NCBI GenBank assembly: GCA_916715765.1
Contig: CAKAPG010000001.1
Span: 62,001 to 126,000 of the forward strand
Direction: 5' to 3'
Source of the DNA: an uncultured Atopobium sp.
Lineage (GTDB): Bacteria; Actinomycetota; Coriobacteriia; Coriobacteriales; Atopobiaceae
DNA: 64,000 nt
Position numbers and translations under genes: made by a program. Shown here one piece after another: positions 34,104-42,555 of the stretch. The notes beneath the pieces are model-generated. The model saw only the letters and a program-made list of their open reading frames with translations, was not told where the DNA came from and ran no database searches. Positions within the stretch are counted from its first letter, which is position 1, and every line of letters starts with the position of its first letter.

Positions 34104-35507
34104 GTGAATCAACAGGCATTTGAGTTAGGTAAATCTGCATATGATCAGGGCGACTGGTTTGTAGCTATCAGTCAGTTTGATGTGGCTAAAGAGCCAGGCG
34201 AGGTAAACGGTCAGATTGACCACCTTCTTGGAAACGCTTATATGAAGCTTGGACAGTTTGATTCCGCAGCTTCTGCTTACAAGTCAGCTCTTGCTGATGC
34301 TTCCTACGGCAAGGTTGGCGCTCTCTCTACTAATCAGGGTCGCGCACTTCTGGCTGCTGGTAGGGTACAGGAGGCTATTGCTGCGCTTACTAACGCTGTC
34401 CAGGACGCCTCTTACGCAACTCCTTATAAGGCACAGCTTGCTCTTGGTTCTGCATACGAGAAGATTGGTGATATTCGCAACGCTGGCATTGCTTACAGAA
34501 ACGCTGCAGTTGACGAGAAGAACCCTAATCCTTCATCAGCACTTTGCAGCCTAGGCGCATGCTTCATGGGTCTGAACAGGCCTGTTGATGCTGTTGAGGC
34601 ATATCGTACCGCTCTTGATTTTGCTAATCCTTTGGATAATTCCAATAAGATTTATGCAGATCTTGGTCTTGCATACGTTGCAGCTAATCGCATGTCTGAG
34701 GCAGTTGACGCTTTTACCCACGCCACTGCAGACGGCAGCTTTGTTCTGTCTAATCAGCAGCAGTCTGCTTTTGATGCAGCTCGCAAGGCTATTACTGCAA
34801 TGACTTCTGGCAAGCCATCTGAGACTGATGCCTTCCTTCAGGCAGCTGGCTATGGTGCCTATGATCCACTGGATCCTACAGGTATGTCCGGCGAGCTCAT
34901 TCCTTCTGCAGAAGACACCGGATTCTTCCAGATTACTGAGCAGGAGATTATTGAGCAGGATAAGAAGGACAAGAAGATTAGGCGTAAGCATCGCCATACC
35001 GGCCTTAAGGTCTTCATTACTATTCTTATCTTGCTTATCTTGGCTGTTGGTGGCGCTGGTTATGCTTACTATCGTGGCTATGGATGGCCAACCCAGCAGT
35101 CTGTTGTTCAGGATATTTTCAACGCTAAGGCACAGGGCACTGATATTGGTCGTTATGTCTCTAGCTCTGTCTCTAGCACAACGCTTCAGCAGATTTCCAA
35201 CAGTCTTCCATCAAGCTCCGCTGTCACCATCAACGGTGTCGACCAGAGCATGACTCACTCTACAGTTAATGCTTCTGTCAGTCTTTCTAATGGCGGCAAC
35301 GTTGACTACACCATTGAGCTTGTCCGTGATGGTATTGGTTGGAAGGTTGCAAGCGTTACCACTTCGTACGTAAGCCAGAATAACCAGAACTCCGGCACAA
35401 CTTCTGGTACTAACGGCTCTAATTCGGGAACTACCTCTGGAACTAATGGATCTAACTCCTCAAATTCCTCTAATAGTTCCTCCAGCTCTTCAAAGTCTGG
35501 TAACTAG
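34104..35507 (+). CDS. TPR-repeat membrane-anchored protein
   Basis: 467 residues from the GTG at 34104, chosen because GGAGG lies 5 bases upstream; a longer frame overlaps the cyclophilin gene. Several tetratricopeptide repeats (ALGSAYEKIGDIRNAGIAYRNAA, LGLAYVAANRMSEAVDAFTHA and others) fill the first 240 residues. A Lys/Arg-rich patch and one membrane helix follow at about residues 315-335, with an external domain after it. The tail is Ser/Asn/Gly/Thr repeats. It may scaffold envelope or cell-wall proteins; it precedes mreB. Function unproven. Confidence 0.8.
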   Translation: MNQQAFELGKSAYDQGDWFVAISQFDVAKEPGEVNGQIDHLLGNAYMKLGQFDSAASAYKSALADASYGKVGALSTNQGRALLAAGRVQEAIAALTNAVQDASYATPYKAQLALGSAYEKIGDIRNAGIAYRNAAVDEKNPNPSSALCSLGACFMGLNRPVDAVEAYRTALDFANPLDNSNKIYADLGLAYVAANRMSEAVDAFTHATADGSFVLSNQQQSAFDAARKAITAMTSGKPSETDAFLQAAGYGAYDPLDPTGMSGELIPSAEDTGFFQITEQEIIEQDKKDKKIRRKHRHTGLKVFITILILLILAVGGAGYAYYRGYGWPTQQSVVQDIFNAKAQGTDIGRYVSSSVSSTTLQQISNSLPSSSAVTINGVDQSMTHSTVNASVSLSNGGNVDYTIELVRDGIGWKVASVTTSYVSQNNQNSGTTSGTNGSNSGTTSGTNGSNSSNSSNSSSSSSKSGN

Positions 35508-35577
35508 TACTAAACTGTTTTAACCGTTCTTTCTGCAGGATAATTACGCACACGCGTAGCACGTTTGATTGGATATC

Positions 35578-36621
35578 ATGTCTATCTTCGATTCGCTCTT
35601 CGGAGAATATGGCGGAGACCTAGCCATCGATCTGGGAACTGCAAACACCCTTGTTGCAGTTCGTGGTCAGGGTATTGTCATCAATGAGCCATCGGTTGTT
35701 GCAATTGATAAAAGCGAGAGCCGCGTTCTGGCTGTTGGCGCTGATGCAAAGCGCATGATTGGCCGTACTCCTGGCTCCATCATTGCTGAGCGCCCTCTTA
35801 AAGACGGCGTCATTGCAGACTTTGATGTTACTGAGGTTATGCTTCGTTACTTCATCGAGAAGGCCCGTGAGCGCAAATATCCTTGGTCACCACGTCCACG
35901 CGTAGTTGTTTGCGTTCCTTCTGGCGTTACATCTGTCGAGAAACGCGCTGTTTTTGAAGCAACTATTCAGGCAGGCGCTCGCCAGGCATTCTTGATTGAA
36001 GAGCCTATGGCTGCAGCTATTGGTGCAGACCTTCCAATTGAGGATCCTACAGGTTCTATGGTTGTAGACATTGGTGGCGGTACTACCGAGGTTGCCGTTA
36101 TCTCCATGGGCGGTATTGTTGTCTCGCAGTCCATTAGAACTGCAGGTGACGAGTTTGATCAAACTATTCTTGAACATGTTCGTGATGCGTATAACCTCTC
36201 TATTGGTGAGCGTACCGCAGAAGACATCAAGATTAAGGTTGGCTCAGCAGCTCCTCTTGCAGAAGAGCTTGACGTTGAGGTAAACGGTCGTGACGTCATG
36301 AGTGGTCTTCCAAAGACAGTTCGTATTGAATCAGAAGAGATTCGTCGCGCTCTTGATCGTCCTCTTGATGAGGTCACTAAGGCAGTTAAAGATGCGCTTG
36401 ATGTGACTCCACCAGATCTTGCCTCCGATCTTATGTACTACGGTATTTTGCTTACCGGTGGCGGCGGAATGCTTCGCGGTCTTGATCAAAGACTTCGCGA
36501 AGAGACTGGCGTTCCCGTTAACGTAAGCCCAACCGCGTTAGAAAATGTTGTTACCGGTTGTGCAAAGGTTCTTGAGGCTAACGCATTGTCCGGTGGATTT
36601 GTTCAGAGTGCAGGCCAATAA
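35578..36621 (+). CDS. mreB: Rod-shape actin MreB
   Basis: 347 residues. The actin-fold ATPase shows DLGTANTLV (phosphate 1), PSVVAIDK, VPSGVTSVEKRA, VVDIGGGTTEVAVIS (phosphate 2) and LTGGGGMLRGLD (adenosine). It polymerises at the membrane and directs RodA/PBP2 wall synthesis. The ATG at 35578 was chosen over an in-frame TTG three codons upstream. It is first of the mreBCD-mrdA-rodA cluster. Confidence 0.97.
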   Translation: MSIFDSLFGEYGGDLAIDLGTANTLVAVRGQGIVINEPSVVAIDKSESRVLAVGADAKRMIGRTPGSIIAERPLKDGVIADFDVTEVMLRYFIEKARERKYPWSPRPRVVVCVPSGVTSVEKRAVFEATIQAGARQAFLIEEPMAAAIGADLPIEDPTGSMVVDIGGGTTEVAVISMGGIVVSQSIRTAGDEFDQTILEHVRDAYNLSIGERTAEDIKIKVGSAAPLAEELDVEVNGRDVMSGLPKTVRIESEEIRRALDRPLDEVTKAVKDALDVTPPDLASDLMYYGILLTGGGGMLRGLDQRLREETGVPVNVSPTALENVVTGCAKVLEANALSGGFVQSAGQ

Positions 36622-36623
36622 AT

Positions 36624-37715
36624 ATGCCATTGTCTCATCAGATCCAGGGTGCTTCATCAGGCCTTGGATCTAACAATAATAAGCATACGGGCGGCCGTAG
36701 TTTTATTATTCTTTCGCTGCTTTCAATTGTGTTATTGACGGTTAGCGCTCGTATGGGTGCAGGGGGACCGCTCGAGATGGTTCGAGGCGGCTTCTCTACT
36801 ATTACCATGCCTTTTAGAATGGCAGGTTCTGCTATTGCTATGCCTTTCCAGGGCATTGGTAACATTTTTAGTAACTTAACAGCTGACCAGCAAACGCTTT
36901 CTGACCTTAAGGCAGAAAACGAGCAACTGCGTTCAAGAAACGCAGAGCTTGAAGAGACAAATCAGTCCACGCAGCGTCTGCAGGGTCTTCTCGACCTCAA
37001 AAATACCTATAACCTGCAGTCCACAGGAGCTCGTGTTATCTCTGGTTCTACTGACTCGTTCAATAACACCATCGTGATCGACAAGGGAACTTCGTCCGGG
37101 CTGGCTGTTGGCATGCCTGTTGTTGATAGCGGTGGCGTTATCGGCCAGATTATTGAGTGTGGTCCTACAACTTCTACCGTTCGTCTTATCACTGACGAGA
37201 AGAGCGGTGTGGCTGCTATGGTTCAAAGTAGTAGAGCTCAAGGCATGCTTATGGGTTCTGCGTCAAGACAGATTACTCTTAACCTCATCAACACCAACCA
37301 GAAGGTTGCCGTAGGCGATACAGTTGTTACCAGCGGTCTTGGTGGCGTATTCCCTAAGGGCCTTCCTCTGGGTAAGGTTACCAGCGTTGAGGCAGCCCCA
37401 GGATCGCTCTATTACACCATCGTTGTTGAGCCTTATGGAAATGTCAGCACTAATGAGGAGGTAATGGTTATCACGTCTCTTTCTGAGGAGCAAAAAGCTA
37501 CCGCAGATGATATTGCAGAGGCAGACAAGCAAAACACTCCAACAGCAACTGATTCAGACGGTAAGGATAAAGGCTCAAAAGACGGATCCTCTACGTCTTC
37601 ATCTAGCGGTTCAACTGGCAGCGGTTCAACAAACAACACAACAAACACTCAGCAGAATGCAACAGTTGCTGCTCCAACGGGTAATACACAACATAACAGC
37701 GGAAGAACAGATTAA
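36624..37715 (+). CDS. mreC: Rod-shape determining protein MreC
   Basis: 363 residues. One N-terminal membrane helix (about residues 30-45), a Leu/Gln/Glu-rich coiled coil (DQQTLSDLKAENEQLRSRNAEL), then the beta-barrel MreC domain (GVIGQIIECGPTTSTVRLITDE, GDTVVTSGLGGVFPKGLPLG). The tail after about residue 295 is an unusual Ser/Thr/Gly/Asn-rich low-complexity region. It is a periplasm-facing scaffold for MreB, PBP2 and RodA. The start is 2 bases after mreB. Confidence 0.93.
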   Translation: MPLSHQIQGASSGLGSNNNKHTGGRSFIILSLLSIVLLTVSARMGAGGPLEMVRGGFSTITMPFRMAGSAIAMPFQGIGNIFSNLTADQQTLSDLKAENEQLRSRNAELEETNQSTQRLQGLLDLKNTYNLQSTGARVISGSTDSFNNTIVIDKGTSSGLAVGMPVVDSGGVIGQIIECGPTTSTVRLITDEKSGVAAMVQSSRAQGMLMGSASRQITLNLINTNQKVAVGDTVVTSGLGGVFPKGLPLGKVTSVEAAPGSLYYTIVVEPYGNVSTNEEVMVITSLSEEQKATADDIAEADKQNTPTATDSDGKDKGSKDGSSTSSSSGSTGSGSTNNTTNTQQNATVAAPTGNTQHNSGRTD

Positions 37716-37724
37716 GGGGGATGC

Positions 37725-38285
37725 ATGCAGGTTTCTGATAGAAATAAAAACACACGCAGCATCGCCGTTCTTGCTGTTGTTTGCTTCATTTTGCAGATTA
37801 TGCTTACACCACAGGTTTCTTTTGGTGGGGGAGTTATCAATTTTGCACTGATTTTCTCGGCAGCTATTTCGCTGAGATATGGTGGTAAAACCGGCGTGAT
37901 ATGCGGCTTTATTGCTGGTCTTATGTATGATTTGACTTCTGCTAACCCTATTGGCCTCATGGCACTCTTGCTTGTGGTCAGTTCTTATTTCATGGGCCAA
38001 GAGGTAAGAGACAGAATCTCTGGCAATTTTGGTACTTCTATGGGTTTTGTTGCTCTTCAAACTTTTGGTGTCACCTTTATGTATCAGCTCATTAATTCTT
38101 TGATTGGCTCTGGTGGCAACTTCTTTGAGGGGCTGCTGTTTAAGTCTTTCCCCACCATGTTGTTCACCATTTTGGCAGCTCTGCCTGTTTTCTATGTACT
38201 TTCTCATTCCCAAAGGTCTCATTCATCTTTGGGTGGAACTTCGCTCTATCGCGGATCTCATCGAGCTCCACAGCGCCTTAAATAA
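37725..38285 (+). CDS. mreD: Rod-shape determining protein MreD
   Basis: 186 residues, five to six membrane helices, and MreD-like FGGGVINFALIFSAAISLRYG and FIAGLMYDL segments. Short polar ends. AGGGGG lies before the ATG. Identity is reinforced by its place between mreC and the PBP2 gene; MreD proteins diverge strongly in sequence. Confidence 0.88.
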   Translation: MQVSDRNKNTRSIAVLAVVCFILQIMLTPQVSFGGGVINFALIFSAAISLRYGGKTGVICGFIAGLMYDLTSANPIGLMALLLVVSSYFMGQEVRDRISGNFGTSMGFVALQTFGVTFMYQLINSLIGSGGNFFEGLLFKSFPTMLFTILAALPVFYVLSHSQRSHSSLGGTSLYRGSHRAPQRLK

Positions 38286-38294
38286 GGGGTTAGT

Positions 38295-40304
38295 ATGAAT
38301 TTCACCCTTGTTATTCTTGCTTGTTGCGCTGTTGCAGCAATTGGTTTGATTATTGTTTACCTCACCTTTGGTAGAAAAGACTCGCCGTTTACCTTTGATA
38401 TTGGTGGCGGCGCTCCCAAGGCGTCTGGTGGTTCTGACGGCTCTGCCGAGAAGACCCTCTCGTCCAGACTTATCGGATTTGCAATTGCTGTTGGCGGCAT
38501 GTTTGCCGTGCTTATTGGTCGTCTTTGGACCATGCAGCTCTTATCGTCAGCTGACTATACCGAGCAAGCAGAGAGAAACCGTACGCGCACCGTTACTACC
38601 GCAGCTCCTCGTGGTCGCATTCTGGACAGAAATGGCGTAGAGATTGTTACTAACAGGCCAAGTCCAACGGTAGTAGCTCGTGCAGACGTTGCAGAAGACT
38701 ACATTAAGCTGCAGATTCTTGCTAACCTTTTGGGTATGCCTATGTTGGCGGTGCGCAGAAAAATCATGGATACCTCTGATGGCGCCCAAGCGCTTCGCAC
38801 GGTTTCTGTAGATGTTTCTAGGCGCGTAGTTGCCTACATTTACGCTCATGGCGCTTTGCTTGATGGCGTTTCAATTGAGGAGCGCACCCAGCGCGCCTAT
38901 CCAAACGGTTCTCTTGCAGCTCATGTTGTTGGCTACACCGGAACCGTTACACAAGAGCAGCTTGAAAGCAGTAAAACTGCGGATGGCGGCTTTGTGTATG
39001 CCCACGGCGATATCGTGGGACAAACGGGTGTTGAGTATCAGTACGAGTCCGCTCTTCAGGGTGTTCGTGGTGAGCAAACGGTGTATGTTGACGCTGCTGG
39101 TAATGTTCTATCTCACTCAACGTCTATTGCTCCTCAGAGCGGCTCAGATGTTGTTTTGACCATTGATGCAAACATCCAAAAAGCAGCAGAAGCATCCCTT
39201 GTCAGTGTTATCAACACCGTTAGATCACAAGACTTCCAAGGTCGCAGTGCAAGTGTGGTGGCACTTGATTGCACCAACGGTGAAGTTATTGCTATGGCAA
39301 GCTATCCAACGTATTCACCTTCAATGTTTGTTGGAGGTATTTCCAGTTCTGACTGGGATACGCTTTCTTCTGAAGAGGCAAACTATCCGCTGATGAATCG
39401 CGCAATTGCTGGACAGTATCCATCTGGATCTACCATCAAAGCACTTACTACCTTTGCTGGACTCAAATATGGCATTTGTGACGGAAATTCCAGCTGGTAT
39501 TGCACGGGTTTCTGGACTGGTTTTGGCGAGCAGTACGGTATGCACTGTTGGCTTCTTTCTGGTCACGGCACCGTTAATCTGATTACCGGTATTACCAACT
39601 CTTGCGATATTGTTTTTTATGAAATTGGTAAGGGCTTCTTCTATAACAACGATCATCCAGAGGGTATGCAAGAGACATTCCGTGCCTTTGGACTTGGTGC
39701 ACTTTCTGGTATTGACCTTCCAGAAGAGGCATCTGGCCGCGTTCCTGATGCGGAGTGGAAGTGGAATTACTTTACCAGCTCACCTGATGATGCTCGTAAG
39801 TGGCAGGGCGGCGACAACTGTAACCTTGCAATTGGACAGGGCGATCTTTTGGTAACCTGCCTTCAGATGGCAAATGCGTATTGTGGCATTGCAAATCGAG
39901 GTCCAATTTATAAACCACATGTTTTGAAGAGTATTAACGCCAGAAATGGCAATGGCTCTGTTATTGAGTACAAAAACGAGGTCATTCTGAGCCCAGAAGA
40001 AAAAGACGAGCACCGAGACATTGTTGCTCGCGGCTTATATGGCGTTGTCTACGAGGAGTCAGCTACTCAGACTATCCACTGGACTAATCTGGATGTTACT
40101 GTTTGTGGTAAGACGGGTACTGCTGAGCAGCAGTCTATTGGCGAGCCCGTTGGTTGGTTTGTTGGCTATGCTCCAGCCGATAAGCCTCAGTACGTTGTTG
40201 CTGCAAACCTTGATTGTGCACCTGCTGGTGCTAGCTCTGGTATGTATATTGTTCGAGACGTCTTTGGCGCAATTTATAATCAGCCAGACAATGTTGGTAG
40301 GTAA
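38295..40304 (+). CDS. mrdA: Penicillin-binding protein 2 (class B transpeptidase)
   Basis: 669 residues. PBP dimerisation domain (RTVTTAAPRGRILDRNG onwards), then the transpeptidase: SxxK is S379-T-I-K382 in PSGSTIKAL, SxN-type motif is SCD in NSCDIVFYE, and KTGTAEQQS near the C-terminus is KTG. It cross-links peptidoglycan for elongation with RodA. The N-terminus is odd: a first membrane helix (5-25), a Gly-rich loop, then a second helix (62-80), where PBP2 usually has one. A 15-base gap leads to rodA. Confidence 0.94.
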   Translation: MNFTLVILACCAVAAIGLIIVYLTFGRKDSPFTFDIGGGAPKASGGSDGSAEKTLSSRLIGFAIAVGGMFAVLIGRLWTMQLLSSADYTEQAERNRTRTVTTAAPRGRILDRNGVEIVTNRPSPTVVARADVAEDYIKLQILANLLGMPMLAVRRKIMDTSDGAQALRTVSVDVSRRVVAYIYAHGALLDGVSIEERTQRAYPNGSLAAHVVGYTGTVTQEQLESSKTADGGFVYAHGDIVGQTGVEYQYESALQGVRGEQTVYVDAAGNVLSHSTSIAPQSGSDVVLTIDANIQKAAEASLVSVINTVRSQDFQGRSASVVALDCTNGEVIAMASYPTYSPSMFVGGISSSDWDTLSSEEANYPLMNRAIAGQYPSGSTIKALTTFAGLKYGICDGNSSWYCTGFWTGFGEQYGMHCWLLSGHGTVNLITGITNSCDIVFYEIGKGFFYNNDHPEGMQETFRAFGLGALSGIDLPEEASGRVPDAEWKWNYFTSSPDDARKWQGGDNCNLAIGQGDLLVTCLQMANAYCGIANRGPIYKPHVLKSINARNGNGSVIEYKNEVILSPEEKDEHRDIVARGLYGVVYEESATQTIHWTNLDVTVCGKTGTAEQQSIGEPVGWFVGYAPADKPQYVVAANLDCAPAGASSGMYIVRDVFGAIYNQPDNVGR

Positions 40305-40319
40305 GGAGGCGAGAAACCC

Positions 40320-41546
40320 ATGGCACTTGATTCATCTGCAGTTACAAAACAGAGAATGAACTCACCTTTTAGGAGGCGTGGAGGTATTCCTTCAGGCGGC
40401 CTTGCCAAGAAAGAGAAGCTTACTGGTAAGAATATCTTGAGTAATCTCTATCTAGCACAGCTTGTTCCCGCGGCACTTCTCGTCCTCATCGGTATTGTGG
40501 TTATCTGGACCGCATCGATGAACATTGCCGAAGCTAGTTTTCCTAGGCACCTTCTAGGTATTGGTTTGGGCCTTGTTTTTGCCACGCTTATGTGGCGCTA
40601 TGATTACAGAGCACTTTCAAATATGACAAATGTGCTGCTTGTTGGCGTAGTTGTATTGATGATTTTGCCTAAGGTTCCTGGCTTTGGTGTCTCGGTTAAG
40701 GGTATGACTGGTTGGGTTAATATCCCACTTGTTGGATTTAGATTTCAGCCGTCTGAGCTGGGAAAGATTGTCACAATCTTCCTTATGGCTTCGGTGTGTG
40801 CTCAGTATAATGGCAAGGTAGAAACGCTCAGAGACTATGTAAAGCTTTGTGGAACATTGATGGTTCCCTTCGGCTCCATTATGCTTTTGCCTGACCTGGG
40901 AACTGGCCTGATTATTTTGGTTATCGGAGCCACCATCATCATTTGCTCTGGTGCAAAACGTTCTTGGATTCTTGTGACCGTTCTTTTGCTCATTGCTGTT
41001 GTTGCTCTTGTTGTTGTGACTTCTATGATTCCTGGTATTCCTCACATTCTTAAGGAGTACCAGATGAAGCGTCTTACCGTCTTCTTGGATCCTTCCGTTG
41101 ATCCATCGGGAGACGGCTATAACCTGCAACAGGCAAAGATTGCCGTAGGTTCTGGTGGCTTTATTGGAAAAGGACCAGGTAACGCTACGCAGGCAAGTGG
41201 ACGATTCTTACCAGAAGCACACACAGACTTTGTTTTTGCACTCTTCTCGGAAGAGTTTGGCTTCCTTGGTGCATTCATTATGCTTTCACTTTTTGCATGG
41301 ATGATTTTTGCAACCATTCTGTTTGCCATGAAGACCGAGAATACCTTCTCTAAGCTGGTACTTGTTGGTTGTGCAGCCATGTGGTCGTTCCAGGTTTTAC
41401 AGAATGTTGGCATGTGTATTGGTATCATGCCTATTACCGGTATTCCATTGCCTTTTATCAGCTTTGGATCAACATCGATGATTGCCCAGCTCGTTTCTGT
41501 AGGAATCGTCCAGTCTGTTTACAGACATAGAACAAAGGCGGCATAA
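40320..41546 (+). CDS. rodA: RodA/FtsW-type peptidoglycan glycosyltransferase
   Basis: 408 residues, about ten membrane helices. SEDS motifs include GFRFQPSELGKI, LLPDLGTGLI and FLPEAHTDFVFALFSEEFG, which carries the catalytic Asp and Glu region, and GIPLPFISFGSTSM. It polymerises lipid II during elongation, with the adjacent PBP2. AGGAGG is upstream; its 9-base spacer to the ATG contains a GGCGAGAAAC copy (40308-40317). Confidence 0.94.
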   Translation: MALDSSAVTKQRMNSPFRRRGGIPSGGLAKKEKLTGKNILSNLYLAQLVPAALLVLIGIVVIWTASMNIAEASFPRHLLGIGLGLVFATLMWRYDYRALSNMTNVLLVGVVVLMILPKVPGFGVSVKGMTGWVNIPLVGFRFQPSELGKIVTIFLMASVCAQYNGKVETLRDYVKLCGTLMVPFGSIMLLPDLGTGLIILVIGATIIICSGAKRSWILVTVLLLIAVVALVVVTSMIPGIPHILKEYQMKRLTVFLDPSVDPSGDGYNLQQAKIAVGSGGFIGKGPGNATQASGRFLPEAHTDFVFALFSEEFGFLGAFIMLSLFAWMIFATILFAMKTENTFSKLVLVGCAAMWSFQVLQNVGMCIGIMPITGIPLPFISFGSTSMIAQLVSVGIVQSVYRHRTKAA

Positions 41547-41549
41547 GCC

Positions 41550-42542
41550 ATGGCAAAAAGAAACAGCTTGGGCAAACTTGCTACCTCTGTATTACAAGAA
41601 TTCCGCGGGTCGCTTTCATCTCTAGAGCCAACTTATACGCATATCTACGTTGATTCCCTTGCTTCTGAAGAGGTAATCCTGGCTGTACATTCGTATTTTA
41701 TGCCAGAGAGAACAGATGCAACGGTGCGCGTCTCTAAACTTGCCGACGGTGTTTCGTTTGTTTCTGGAGGCATTGGTCGCACGGGAAAGAATGCTGCTAT
41801 TCCTGATATTGCGGTGATTATTCCTACGCCAACATCACAGTACGAGGATGCCCTTACCATGTTGGTAAGTCATTCAATTCCTTGTGCGGTGGTTGTAGAG
41901 TCTGCAGTTGAAGCACAACAAATTGCTGATACGCTCTACAACACGGGGCTTATTAGCATTGTTGCGGGTACCACTGAAGAAGTGCTCTTTGATCGACTCT
42001 CTTCATGGATTGCAACGGCAACAGAAAAATCAGTCTCTTTTGCGGCAGCGTATCCTCTTTGTAGAACTCAAGTGGTCAAACAGATAACAGCTGCTTGCGC
42101 TAAAGAAAATGCAGCTATTGGAGCTGTGGCGTTTGTTCCTGGCTCTGATATGCCGCTGATGACTGCGCGCCAGATTAGGCTGGCACTTGATATTACCGCC
42201 GCCTATAACATCAATATGAGTGTTGAAACCATCGCCGAACTTCTCGGCGTTGTGGGTGCGGGCTTTGGATACCGTACGGTTGCACGCACGGTCGCAGGCA
42301 CAGTTCCAGGATTTGGCTGGGCGCTTAAGGCTGGCATGGGGTACGCAGGTACTCACACTACTGCTCGCGTCATTCACGCGTATGCTCGCAAAATTGCCGA
42401 GAAACGCGACGGGGTAGCAGCTGATTCTTCTACCAAAACCGGCACTTCGAGTGCTTCTACAGGCGCAAGCGCAACAGCAGACACAAATTCACAATCACAT
42501 ACCGTAGAGATAGCAACCACACAGTCCCTCGCTAAAAGATAG
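41550..42542 (+). CDS. DUF697-type hypothetical protein
   Basis: 330 residues. The N-terminal 160 residues resemble a GTPase-like alpha/beta fold without a P-loop. The C-terminal part (IGAVAFVPGSDMPLMTARQIRLALDIT, then GAGFGYRTVARTVAGTVPGFGW) matches the DUF697/YcjF-type amphipathic domain. A Ser/Thr/Ala-rich tail follows. Such domains usually adjoin Era-like GTPases; here no GTPase partner is fused. It starts 3 bases after rodA, so it belongs to the rod-shape operon. Function unknown. Confidence 0.72.
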   Translation: MAKRNSLGKLATSVLQEFRGSLSSLEPTYTHIYVDSLASEEVILAVHSYFMPERTDATVRVSKLADGVSFVSGGIGRTGKNAAIPDIAVIIPTPTSQYEDALTMLVSHSIPCAVVVESAVEAQQIADTLYNTGLISIVAGTTEEVLFDRLSSWIATATEKSVSFAAAYPLCRTQVVKQITAACAKENAAIGAVAFVPGSDMPLMTARQIRLALDITAAYNINMSVETIAELLGVVGAGFGYRTVARTVAGTVPGFGWALKAGMGYAGTHTTARVIHAYARKIAEKRDGVAADSSTKTGTSSASTGASATADTNSQSHTVEIATTQSLAKR

Positions 42543-42555
42543 AAAGTAGACTATC

